Positions 35,688-47,439 of a stretch of 64,000 nt of DNA are shown one piece after another. This DNA comes from Stomorhina lunata. Taxonomy: Eukaryota > Arthropoda > Insecta > Diptera > Rhiniidae. A program made the translations under genes and the position numbers. The notes beneath the pieces were generated by a model. It was not told where the DNA came from. It saw only the letters and a program-made list of their open reading frames with translations, and searched no databases. Where the stretch lies: the NCBI GenBank assembly GCA_933228675.1, contig OW121743.1, positions 17,860,884 to 17,924,883 of the forward strand, read 5' to 3'. How positions within the stretch are numbered: the first letter of the stretch is position 1; every line of letters starts with the position of its first letter.

Positions 35688-38600
35688 GAAAATAGGAAAT
35701 TTTTCAAAATTTTTGAAAAATTTCCTATAAAAATAGGAAATTTTAGAAAAATTTCCTATAAAAATAGGAAATTTTTGAAAAATTTCCCATAAAATAGGAA
35801 ATTTTTCAAAATTTCCTATACAAAATAGGAAATTTTTGAAAAATTTCCTATAAAAATGGGAAATTTTTGAAAAATTTTCCTATAAAAATAGGAAAATTTT
35901 TGAAAAATTTCCTATAAACATAGGAAACTTTTGAAAATTTCCTATAAAAATAGGAAATTTTTGAAAAATTTCCTATAAACATAGGAAATTTTTGAAAAAT
36001 TTCCTATAAAAATAGGAAATTTTTTGAAAAATTTCCTATAAAAATAGGAAATTTTTGAAAAATTTCCTATAAAAATAGGAAATTTTTGAAAAATTTCCTA
36101 TAAAAATAGGAAATTTTTGAAAAAATTTCCTATAAAAATAGGAAATTTTTGAAAAATTTCCTATAAAAATAGGAAATTTTTGAAAAATTTCCTATAAAAA
36201 TAGGAAATTTTTGAAAAATTTCCTATAAAAATAGGAAATTTTTGAAAAATTTCCTATAACAATAGGAAATTTTTGAAAAATTTCCTATAAAAATAGGAAA
36301 TTTTTGAAAAATTTCCTATAAAAATAGGAAATTTTTGAAAAATTTCCTATAAAAATAGGAAATTTTTGAAAAATTTCCTATAAAAAATAGGAAATTTTTG
36401 AAAAATTTCCTATAAAAATAGGAAATTTTTGAAAAATTTCCTATAAAAATAGGAAATTTTTAAAAATTTCCTATAAAAATAGGAAATTTTTGAAAAATTT
36501 CCCATAAAAATAGGAAATTTTTCAAAAATTTCCTATACAAAATAGGAAATTTTTGAAAAATTTCCTATAAAAATGGGAAATTTTTGAAAAATTTCCTATA
36601 AAAATAGGAAATTTTTGAAAAATTTCTATAAACATAGGAAACTTTTGAAAAATTTCCTATAAAAATAGGAAACTTTTGAAAAATTTCCTATAAAAAATAG
36701 GAAATTTTTGAAAAATTTCCTATAAAAATAGGAAATTTTTGAAAAATTTCCTATAAAAATAGGAAATTTTTGAAAAAATTTCCTATAAAAATAGGAAATT
36801 TTTGAAAAATTTCCTATAAAAATAGGAAATTTTTGAAAAATTTCCTATAAAAATAGGAAATTTTTGAAAAATTTTCCTATAAAAATAGGAAATTTTTGAA
36901 AAATTTCCTATAAAAATAGGAAATTTTTGAAAAATTTCCTATAAAAATAGGAAATTTTTGAAAATTTCCTATAACAATAGGGAAATTTTTGAAAAATTTC
37001 CTATAAAAATAGGAATTTTTGAAAAATTTCCTATAAAAATAGGAAATTTTTGAAAAATTTCCTATAAAAATAGGAAATTTTTGAAAAATTTCCTATAAAA
37101 ATAGGAAATTTTTGAAAAATTTCCCTATAAAAATAGGAAATTTTTGAAAAATTTCCTATAAAAATAGGAAATTTTTGAAAAATTTCCTATAAAAATAGGA
37201 AATATTGAAAAATTTCCTATAAAAATAGGAAATTTTTGAAAAATTTCCTATAAAAATAGGAAATTTTTGAAAAATTTCCTATAAAAATAGGAAATTTTTG
37301 AAAAATTTCCTATAAAAATAGGAAATTTTTGAAAAATTTCCTATAAAAATAGGAAATTTTTGAAAAATTTCCTATAAAAATAGGAAATTTTGAAAAATTT
37401 CCTATAAAAATAAGAAATTTTTGAAAAATTTCCTATAAAAATAGGAAATTTTTGAAAAATTTCCTATAAAAATAGGAAATTTTTGAAAAATTTCCTATAA
37501 AAATAGGAATTTTTGAAAAATTTCCTATAAAAATAGGAAATTTTTGAAAAATTTCCTATAAAATAGGAAATTTTTTGAAAAATTTCCTATAAAAAATAGG
37601 AAATTTTTGAAAAATTTCCTATAAAAATAGGAAATTTTTGAAAAATTTCCTATAAAAATAGGAAATTTTTGAAAATTTCCTATTATAAAAATAGGAAATT
37701 TTTGAAAAATTTCCTATAAAAATAGGAAATTTTTGAAAAATTTCCTATAAAAATAGGAAATTTTTGAAAAATTTCCTATAAAAATAGGAAATTTTTGAAA
37801 AATTTCCTATAAAAATAGAAAATTTTTGAAAAATTTCCTATAAAAATAGGAAATTTTTGAAAAATTTCCTATAAAAATAGAAAATTTTTGAAAAATTTCC
37901 TATAAAAATAGGAAATTTTTGAAAATTTTCCTATAAAAATAGGAAATTTTTGAAAAATTTTCCTATAAAAATAGGAAATTTTTGAAAATTTTCCTATAAA
38001 AATAGGAAATTTTTGAAAATTTTCCTATAAAAATAGGAAATTTTTGAAAATTTTCCTATAAAAATAGGAAATTTTTGAAAATTTTCCTATAAAAATAGGA
38101 AATTTTTGAAAAATTTCCTATAGAAATAGGAAATTTTTGAAAAATTTCCTATAAAAATAGGAAATTTTTGAAAAATTTCCTATAGAAATAGGAAATTTTT
38201 GAAAAATTTCCTATAGAAATAGGAAATTTTTGAAAAATTTAATATAGAAATAGGAAATTTTTGAAAAATTTCCTATAGAAATAGGAAATTTTTGAAAAAT
38301 TTCCTATAGAGATAGGAAATTTTTGAAAAATTTCCTATAGAAACAGGAAATTTTTGAAAAATTTCCTATAGAAATAGGAAATTTTTGAAAAATTTACTAT
38401 AGAAATAGGAAATTTTTGAAAAATTTCCTATAGAAATAGGAAATTTTTGAAAAATTTCCTATAGAAATAGGAAATTTTTGAAAAATTTCCTATAGAAATA
38501 GGAAATTTTTGAAAAATTTCCTATAGAAATAGGAAATTTTTGAAAAATTTCCTATAGAAAGAGGAAATTTTTGAAAAATTTCCTATAGAAGTAGGAAATT

Positions 38601-39185
38601 TTTGAAAAATTTCCTATAGAAATAGGAAATTTTTGAAAATTTTCCTATAGAAATAGGAAATTTTTGAAAAATTTCCTATAGAAATAGGAAATTTTTGAAA
38701 AATTTCTTATTGAAATAGGAAATTTTAAAAAAAATTCCTATAAAAATAGAAAATTTTTGAAAAATTTCCTATAAAAATAGGAAGTTTTTGAAAAATTTCC
38801 TATACAAAAAGAAAATTTTTGAAAAATTTCCCTTAAAAATAGAAAATTTTTGAAAAATTTCCTATAAAAATAGGAAGTTTTTGAAAAATTTCCTATACAA
38901 ATAGAAAATTTTTGAAAAATTTCCCATAAAAATAGAAAATTTTTGAAAAATTTGCTATAAAAATAGGAAATTTTTGAAAAATTTCCTATAGAAATAGGAA
39001 ATTTTTGAAAAATTTCCTATAGAAATAGGAAATTTTTGAAAAATTTCCTATAGAAATAGGAAATTTTTGAAAAATTTCCTATAGAAATAGGAAATTTTTG
39101 AAAAATTTCCTATAAAAATAGGAAATTTTTGAAAAACTTCCTATAGAAATAGGAAATTTTTGAAAAATTTCCTATTAAAATAAAA
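35688..39185. repeat. 31-bp palindromic satellite, block E
   Basis: About 112 units of the block C type (TAGGAAATTTTT-G-AAAAATTTCCTA plus linker) with a clean 31-bp period (37741 to 37772). The linker is TAAAAA through most of the block and switches to TAGAAA in a sub-block from about 38,120 to 38,720 and again from about 38,980 to 39,170. Confidence 0.97.
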
Positions 39186-40353
39186 AGTTCCTGAAGTCTC
39201 TTTTTTGAATATTCCTTCCTTTAGCTTTAAATTAAAAAATTCTTTCATATTTTTAAATAAATTGTTAAATAAAATTTATTTTATATTATTATAAAAATTT
39301 TACAAAACAATCTCTGAAAGATATGTTAAACCCATTAAAACAAACTTAGGCCTAGTATTACAAAACTTGTTTAAAATAACTATAACAATATGATTATTCT
39401 ATCTAAATATAACAAATTTATAGGGTAACTAAAGCAATTGGGTCAAAGTAATATAAAGAATTCATATCTTGTTGTGAATGTACTTAAAACAAGAGAATTT
39501 TACTGTAACAAATATTTAGAAGTAACTAATTTTATACTAATAAAAGGCATTCTCTGAGTAATGGTTTGGTATTTTAGCCTTGAATACAATATAAATAAAC
39601 AAATTATACAAGAATTTTGGGCTTTGTATAATAAATAATGTAGATTGAGAATTTTATTTAACAGTAATTGTGTTCAATTTCAAATCTAAACACAGTATAG
39701 GCCAAAATATTAAAACCAAATACTGTTAAGTTTAAAGCAAAAGATTGCGTTAAACTCAAGTTGAAATATTCAAATTAAAATTGTAATTAAATCATTAATT
39801 TCCAGAAATTCGTAACTATTTCATCTCAAACATTTACATTTTATGTTTAAGTTGCAAACTATTAAATTGACTTTAGCATATTTTTCCTATAAACATGTTT
39901 CTATACATTTAACAACAACAATAACAGGATAACGAAAGCAATAGCAAACTTGAGCAAAAACAACAATATCAGGACGACAACACAAACATATTTTAGCAAA
40001 ACCTACATCTACTCCCAATTACCAACACAGTTACATTTTCATATTTAATTCAGGGAATAGAAACTACTCCCACCCACCCACTTAATACTCGACAATTGCT
40101 TGTTACTCTTTGTACTTAAAGCAACAAAACACACAAACTTAGTCCTTTAGTTACAACAAACATCTACTCAATGTTAAGCAAACATGTAAAGATTGTGATA
40201 CATGATTTTGGGATTTTAGGAGTCAAGTCTATGATTTGTTTGTTTGTTTATAATTCGGATGAATAATTATAGGGGAAATTGGTCAGGACTTAGGCTGAGG
40301 CTTAATTCAAAATAATATTAAAACAAATAAAAATTAATGACTAAGCTACACTG
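39186..40353. other. Spacer, no gene seen
   Basis: A+T-rich unique DNA without arrays or recognised elements. Confidence 0.5.
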
Positions 40354-41446
40354 TGACTAGACTATGACTAGACTATGACTAGACTATGACTAGACTATGA
40401 CTAGACTATGACTAGACGTATGACTAGACTATGACTGGACTATGACTAGACTATGACTGGACTATGACTAGACTATGACTAGACTATGACTGGACTATGA
40501 CTAGACTATGACTAGACTATGACTAGACTATGACTAGACTATGACTAGACTACGACTAGACTATGACTAGACTATGACTAGACTATGACTGGACTATGAC
40601 TAGACTATGACTAGACTATGACTAGACTATGACTGGACTATGACTAGACTATGACTAGACTATGACTAGACTATGACTAGACTATGACTAGACTATGACT
40701 AGACTATGACTAGACTATGACTAGACTATGACTAGACTATGACTAGACTATGACTAGACTATGACTAGACTATGACTAGACTATGACTAGACTATGACTA
40801 GACTATGACTAGACTATGACTAGACTATGACTAGACTATGACTAGACTATGACTAGACTATGACTAGACTATGACTAGACTATGACTAGACTATGACTAG
40901 ACTATGACTAGACTATGACTAGACTATGACTAGACTATGACTAGACTATGACTAGACTATGACTAGACTATGACTAGACTATGACTAGACTATGACTAGA
41001 CTATGACTAGACTATGACTAGACTATGACTAGACTATGACTAGACTATGACTAGACTATGACTAGACTATGACTAGACTATGACTAGACTATGACTAGAC
41101 TATGACTAGACTATGACTAGACTATGACTAGACTATGACTAGACTATGACTAGACTATGACTAGACTATGACTAGACTATGACTAGACTATGACTAGACT
41201 ATGACTAGACTATGACTAGACTATGACTAGACTATGACTAGACTATGACTAGACTATGACTAGACTATGACTAGACTATGACTAGACTATGACTAGACTA
41301 TGACTAGACTATGACTAGACTATGACTAGACTATGACTAGACTATGACTAGACTATGACTAGACTATGACTAGACTATGACTAGACTATGACTAGACTAT
41401 GACTAGACTATGACTAGACTATGACTAGACTATGACTAGACTATGA
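40354..41446 (-). repeat. 11-bp satellite array, inverted copy
   Basis: About 99 units of TGACTAGACTA, the reverse complement of the unit at 21662-26296. The left quarter holds variants (GACTGGACTATG, GACTAGACGTATG, a CTACGAC), while the right part is perfect. Confidence 0.97.
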
Positions 41447-42589
41447 ATATGTTATGTTGAAAAATTTATGTTTAGGCCTTTGTTGAATTTAGGACATATT
41501 TCATGAATATTAATTCTGTTATAAAATCTCTATCGATTTTAACTTTGTCTGTGTGGCGCCTCTTAATATGCGTCTAGTCTCTGGTTTTACATATTTTAGT
41601 TTTGCTGATATTTGTGCTTTAAGGATTACAGTAGCTGTATTGCATATACATGTATTATTATCTTTTTTTATATCATTCTCCTAAAATGCTTTTTATATAT
41701 TATTTAATTATTATCTCTTGGCTAAAGCTCTAAAATCTAACCTTGTTCCATAACAAGGCCATAAACAAACAAAAACATGAAATATTTTGTTTAAAACTGA
41801 TATAATAAATTTAAAAATTTAGTACAGGAAATTGTTTCTCTTTTTTATCTTAATTTCATACATATTTAAACTCACAAAAGTTGCTGAAACAATGAACTTT
41901 GACCTCTACCATACTCATACCAAACTTGCGAGGAAATTTGCCAAGCAATGCAGAAAAATATATATTAAAAACATGGTAAACATGCCAAATCCTCTACAAA
42001 CTTAAATATAATTCGTAAAAATGAAAATAAAATACCTAAAAAAAATAAAACGAATGATGTCATCCTAAAAATATGCCAAGAAATAAAGCGATAAAAATCC
42101 TTTGCATACTAAAACGAACATTAAAGCGATGTCAACAAAAGTTGCTGGAGATGCATGTTGCAGAGAGTTTTTCGTTTAGCACATGCTCAGTTTTGGTTTG
42201 ATTGTATGAAGAGAATGTTGTAAGGCGAGCAAGAAATTGTGTTGTGAATTTTTCGAATTTCGAAAACAACATGTTGCTTTTATCTTTGTAATTTGTGGCA
42301 TGATTTTAGGCGCGTGGAATAAACATGAAAATAAATTCCAATGCAAAGTAGTAAAACAAGTTTGAAGGATTGTTTAAAGATAAATGATAAGATAAAACAT
42401 GTTTGATGCTATTGGGGTCTAGAGATTGGAAGGCTGGTTTATAATAGATTAGGGATTGGTCTTAAGTAAATCTGATAAAAATCATGTTCATAGATCTGGT
42501 ATGGTATAGTCTTAGATATAGACTAGACGTAGACTAAAGAAAGTTTTTAATAGCTCTCTTTAGGTTTATGGGGTCTAGATATCAGAGTG
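41447..42589. other. Spacer, no gene seen
   Basis: Unique A+T-rich DNA. A short AGACTAGACGTAGACTAAAG patch near 42520 resembles the 11/12-bp array units. Confidence 0.5.
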
Positions 42590-42592
42590 CAG

Positions 42593-42922
42593 GGGCCAAA
42601 TTACCATACTCGGTATCGATCGAAGTAGTGTTTACTATGAATTTATATGAAAAATAAAAACTTTATATCCAAATTTCTCAAAACTACTTTTTTGACATTG
42701 GCCCTTTTAGCACCAAGCCACAGATATAACCTATAAGGTTTACTACGTTATAAGTTATTTCACAAAAGTTCATGACAGTAAAAGCATATCATTTAAACTT
42801 AACATTTTGACAAAAAAAAAACGGATATGTTTAGATAACAAATTTTATTACAATAATTTTGAAAATCCCTAAGGTATTTTACAAAATATTTGCTTAAAAG
42901 TCAGATCGATCGATCGATATAG
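42593..42922 (+). mobile_element. Harbinger-like MITE I, right-truncated
   Basis: The left end GGGCCAAATTACCATACTCG follows CAG (42590-42592). The internal sequence matches subfamily I (ACCTATAAGGTTTACTACG, then CGGATATGTTTAGATAAC). The right end stops in a GATCGATCGATCGATATA run, and the 3' tail of an RTE element in reverse orientation follows immediately, suggesting the RTE insertion removed the terminus. A 92-bp dispersed repeat is embedded at 42632-42723. Confidence 0.8.
42632..42723. repeat. Short dispersed repeat, copy 2
   Basis: Reverse complement of 9549-9640, ending TTTTAGCACCAAGCCACAG. It replaces the corresponding left-central part of the MITE. Confidence 0.75.
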
Positions 42923-42939
42923 AAAAAAACTGCAGTTTT

Positions 42940-43303
42940 ATTTTTGATTTCTTCTTCTTCTGTTATCCTTGACTTCTAGTGGCCTCAACCATTATTTTAT
43001 ATCGAACTCTATTGTCAGATGTTAGGCATGCGCCAACTCTACATCAATTGACCTTCTGCACGTTCCAGCAGGTGCACCGACACGACGGCCACTTCCGTGT
43101 AGATTTCAATGGAGCGCTTGTCGAGCAATGTTGCTATTTGGCCTTCGAAGTGTGAGGTTTGCTCCATAGCCTCCAGGCATAATCTTTGTCATGGAAATAT
43201 TGATTTCCAGCCCAGCTACTCGAAATTCAACAGCGATAACTTTAGTGTTTTCTTGAAGCTGAAATGAGATAAGAAAAATTATTGCATGTCGGCCGACGAA
43301 CAT
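42940..43303 (-). pseudogene. RTE-type retrotransposon 3' end, internally deleted
   Basis: Read on the minus strand, the 65-codon frame 43303-43106 begins with sequence corresponding to the region after the RT catalytic box (..AEFRVAGLEINIS-type stretch ending TKIMPGGYGAN). It then jumps directly to RRPNSNIARQALH, which in the copy at 56,100-56,990 lies far downstream. The stretch between them is missing, so this copy has a roughly 0.5-kb internal deletion. A stop follows, and the decayed C-terminal region and the 3' tail (..GAAGTCAAGGATAACAGAAG) end near 42945. It is a dead copy of a non-LTR retrotransposon. Confidence 0.75.
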
Positions 43304-43319
43304 TTCTTAGCAGGCTTAA

Positions 43320-44964
43320 CTAAGTTCCGACAGGTGGCGCCACTGAAAATTGCTTAAATATAATTAAATCGTAAACCTAGCATTTGATCATTCCATGATC
43401 TTTAGCAAAGATGTTGAGCATGAGTCGAAGAAGGTTTCTAATTAAGTTGGTATGAACAATTTCCGAGAGATGGTGCTACTTAAAATTACTCAAAATGAAT
43501 AAAATCGTAAACTGTGCATTTGATCATGCTATGATCTTTAGCAAAGTTGTTGTGCATGAGCCGACGAAGGTTTCTAAGTTAGTGTGCTCACGTTCCGACA
43601 GGTGGCGCCACTGAAAATTGTTTAAATTTAATTAAATCGTAAACTGGTCATTTAATCATGCTATGATCTTTAGCAAAGTTATTATATATGAGTTGACTAA
43701 GCTTTCTAAGTTGATATGAATAATTTCTGACAAGTGGTGCCATTGAAAATTGCTTAAATTTTATTAAATCGTATACCGTGCATTTGATCATGCTATAATC
43801 TTTAGCAAAGTTGTTGCGCATGAGGCGACAGAGATTTCTAAATTGCTGCGATTAATTTCCGATAGATGGCGCTACCGAAAATGGTTAAAAATTAATAAAA
43901 TCATATACTATACATTTGATTATGTAATGATCTTAAGAAAAGTTGTTGTGCATGAACCGATGAAGGTTTCTAAGTTAGTGAGACTATTTTTCGTCAGATG
44001 GCGTCACTGAAAATTGCTTAAATTTAATTAAATCGTAAACTGGTCATTTAATTGTGCTATTATCTTTAGCAAAGTTATTGCATATGAGCTTATTAAGGTT
44101 TCTAAGTTGGTATTAATAATTTCCAATAGGTGGCGCCATTGAAAATTGCTTAAATTTTATTAAATCGTATACCGTGCATTAGATCATGCTATGATCTTTA
44201 GCACAGTTGTTGCACATGAGTCGACGGGGCTTTCTAAGTTGCTGCGATGAATTTCCGATAGATGGCGCTACCGAAAATGGTTAAAAATTAATAAAATCAT
44301 ATACCATACATTTGATTATGTAATGACCTTAAGAAAAACTGTTGTGCATGAGCCGACGAAGGTTTCTAAGTTAGTGAGACTATTTTTCGTCAGATGGCGC
44401 CACTGAAAATTGCTTAAATTTAATTAAATCGTAAACTGGTCATTTGATTATGCTATGATCTTTAGCAAAGTTATTGCATATGAGCTGACTAAGGTTTCTA
44501 AGTTGATATGAATAATTTCCGACAGGTGGCGCCATTGAAAATTGCTTAAATTTTATTAAATCGTATATCGCGCATTTGATCATGCTATAATCTTTAGCAA
44601 AGTTGTTGCGCATGAGTCGACAGAGATTTCTAAGTTGCTGCGATTAATTTCCGATAGATAGCGCTACCGAAAATGGTGAAAAATTAATAAAATCATATTC
44701 ATTACAATTGATTATGTAATGATCGTAAGAAAAGTCGTTGCGCATGAGCCGATTAAGGTTTCTAAATTGGTGAGACTGTTTTTCGTCAGATGGCGCCACT
44801 GAAAATTAATCAAAATAAATAGAATTATAAACTATGCGTGTGATCATGTGTTGGTCGGACAAAATCAATAAAATGATTAAATATTAATTGAATAATTATG
44901 TAATGTCTTGCCTTCCAACTTATTTTACTTGATGGCGCAGCAACGCGCGCATGGTACAGCTAGT
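43320..44964 (+). mobile_element. Helitron-like element with 132-bp tandem array
   Basis: A non-coding block ending in GATGGCGCAGCAACGCGCGC then ATGGTACAGCTAGT, a CTAG-T terminus with a GC-rich stretch upstream, as in Helitron-type elements. The same 3' tail closes 11137-11612. The interior is a tandem array of exact 132-bp monomers. The left boundary is uncertain because it abuts an RTE fragment. No Rep/helicase is present, so it would be non-autonomous. Confidence 0.6.
43333..44900 (+). repeat. 132-bp tandem array with 396-bp trimer
   Basis: The marker G[A/G]TGGCG (and its variants) falls at 43469, 43601, 43733, 43865, 43997, 44129, 44261, 44393, 44525, 44657 and 44789, each 132 bp apart. 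From 43733 three monomer types alternate: GTGGTGCCATTG/GTGGCGCCATTG, GATGGCGCTACCG and GATGGCGCCACTG. They form three copies of a 396-bp trimer. 132 bp is also 12 times 11 bp. Confidence 0.92.
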
Positions 44965-46097
44965 TTTGTATAAAAATATTTAGGATAAAATAAAAGAATA
45001 TAGTTATCTTCCATTGAAATAAATTTCCTTTTTGCTTTCTCAAATAACTTTCCTTTTATTAAATGCATTTTACAACATTTCTCAGACTTCCTGAAAGTCA
45101 TTACCACGTCACAAACATACATTGACCTTTTTCCCAATTGTTTCTTTCTAGATAAAAATGATGAAAATACCAGACAAGAAGAATCTAACAAACGAAATGA
45201 AAATGTCAAATAACAAAAATAAAAAAAGAGTTTTTGTTTGTTTCTTCTTCTACTTTTCTAAATAGTTTGTTAACGTTTTATTTAATTTTTTTTTTTAATA
45301 ACAAAAAAAAATCCTTTTTATCCTTCAATTCCCCAACATTACACTCAAACAAAAGCGAAATAAAGTTGATTGTTTTAAATCTGCTTTTCGTTCTAACTCC
45401 TTGGCTCCTTTAAAGGAGCTAAAGCTAGTGCTACAAAAAACAAGGACATGTGTGTAAAATAAATCTTTAGGTCTTAACAAAACGTTTCCGTTTTTTTTGT
45501 GTTTAAAATGTTGTTGCTTTTGTTATTGTTTTCCCTTTTTACTCACAGTCCCTACACTTTTCCTGTTCAAGCAAAGATTTCCACTTGTTATTGTTGCAAT
45601 AAGTAGTGGCTTCTTTTTCTCCTGTTTTTGTAGCCATTTCTCTTAGCAAAGAAAATTTTCTAACAGAAAATAAAAATAGGGAAAAGCTAAAGAAATTTCC
45701 TTCATGCTATGAGTTTCTGTGTTTGAATCTCTGTGTCTGTGATTGTGTCTGTTTTTAACTTTAAGTTGTTTTTCCGTTTACAAACATTTAAGTGGTTTCT
45801 TTTACCGGATACCCTCCCGCCTTGCCGTAAGTGTTTTCAATTGTATGTATTTGTCAGTTTTTTCTATGGTTTTATTGTCTTTGGTGTCTTTGTGTTAAAA
45901 AGACGAAGAATATTATTGTCTTTTAAGCTTGATTTCCACTATTGTTTTTGTCATGTCAACTGTCCTTACAAAAAAATAAAAGCCGACCAGGCAAGGAAAC
46001 GCAAAATGTTACATAGCGTTAGTTGGTAGGGAAAATACTTAATTTAACGTGAAAAGGAAATTTGTATATCAACAGAACATCGTTATGTGGCATATAA
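44965..46097. other. Spacer, no gene seen
   Basis: Unique A+T-rich DNA with poly-A and poly-T tracts. A 94-codon minus-strand frame (44925-45209) starts inside the Helitron-like tail region, and a 98-codon plus-strand frame (45733-46029) lacks an ATG start. Neither shows a domain. Confidence 0.5.
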
Positions 46098-46542
46098 TTC
46101 TTGTCAAAATTGATATTCTTCATGATAGATTTAAGGAAATGGTCATGTTTGTGAAGTAGCCACCAAGAACATGCGATTTAATCCCTTTAGACTTCTGTTG
46201 AGCATCAGTCGACAGAGATTTCTAAGTTGCTGCGATTAATTTCCGATAGATGGCGCTACCGAAAATATTTAAAAATTAATAAAATCGTATACTATGCATT
46301 TGATTATGTAACGATCTTAAGAAAAGTTGTTGCGCATGAGTCGATGAAGGTTTCTAAGTTGGTGAGACTATTTTTCCTCAGATGGCGCCACTGAAAAATA
46401 ATCAAAATATATAGAATCATTAAATATGCATGTGATCATGTGTTGGTCTTGCCACATTGGATATTTTTCGTGATCGATTTATGGTCATGGTCATGATGTG
46501 ATGTAGGCACTAAGAACGTGCGATTTAATCCCTTTAGACTTT
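46098..46542 (+). repeat. 95-bp direct repeats flanking a Helitron-like piece
   Basis: A diverged segment ending GCGATTTAATCCCTTTAGAC occurs at about 46098-46192 and again at 46447-46542. Between them (46197-46445) lie two monomers of the 132-bp family (GATGGCGCTACCG and GATGGCGCCACTG types). This is a far larger duplication than a target site. Confidence 0.7.
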
Positions 46543-47094
46543 TGGGATATAAATGGGATGCAGTTGTTGCCTGAGTTTAATGCTAACAGGTAGCAACTGT
46601 ATTCAATTCCTACTCACACCTCCTAGTGGTACATCCTGGAAACCTGAGCAAAATAGTTGAAGATGCGGTAAATAACCCGAGTGGGATTCTAGGTCAGGGC
46701 TAACGTAAGAGGGAGTTATCTTGGAGCCATTCCGACATATTTGGTCTAAGGGTCTAAGATAATTGTACTTGGTGAAATACGAAACTGTAGCGTCTGTTCA
46801 ACATTTTAGTTGCGGCTACAAGCGGGCTTCTGTCTCGGATCGAGCGGCTCGATTTACAAACTTGGCTCTTGTCTCTGGACTTATCATCCATCGACTTAGC
46901 ACTTACAATGTTTTAAGCATGAAAAGAAACAACATTACAGAATATACTACTCCAAGGGGTAATCATGCAAGAAATCCCCCTGCTACGGCAGCTGGCAGAA
47001 GGATTTTGGAGGTGCCTTATCTATGCAAGAACATCCTGATGAACGAAACCAATTATATCTGAAGATATCGGATAGAATTGGAAAGAAAATTGAA

Positions 47095-47331
47095 AGAAAG
47101 TTTAAAGTTTGCGACATGGAACGTACACGCACACTATACGAAACAGGGAAATTAGAACAACTAAGACGAGAAATGTTGCGTTATAAAATCGATTTTTTGG
47201 CGGTGCAAAAAGCAAGATGGACAGGGCAAGGGAAGATACGGAATGAAAATACTGTGTTTCTTTACTCCGGCCGCCCGGAAGGCGATGAGCATAGTAGAGG
47301 TGTGGGATTCCTTATATCGAAAAAAAAATAG
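47095..47331 (+). pseudogene. RTE endonuclease, N-terminal half (broken)
   Basis: Reads RTLYETGKLEQLRREMLRYK, then IDFLAVQKARWTGQGKIR and LYSGRPEGDEHSRGVGFL, the recognisable start of the RTE apurinic-like endonuclease. The TWNV box sits in a different frame at 47114-47125, and an extra AC at about 47124-47128 explains the shift. The residue normally glutamate in the QE-x-RW box is lysine (codon AAA, 47208-47210), which should abolish catalysis. A stop follows ISKKK at 47329-47331. The reading after this becomes degenerate up to an NVYAP-type motif near 47420. Confidence 0.8.
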
Positions 47332-47439
47332 CTAAGTTCATGATAGCGTGGTATCCTATCAGTGAGAGTCTCATGGCAATAAAGATCAAAACTAAAGCTT
47401 GCAATTTGATAATTATCAATGTCTACGCTCCGATTGAAA

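Noticed and set aside
44925..45209. 94-codon minus-strand frame
   Set aside because: Overlaps the Helitron-like terminus and has no recognisable feature.
45733..46029. 98-codon frame in T-rich DNA
   Set aside because: No ATG start, hydrophobic low-complexity translation, no domain.
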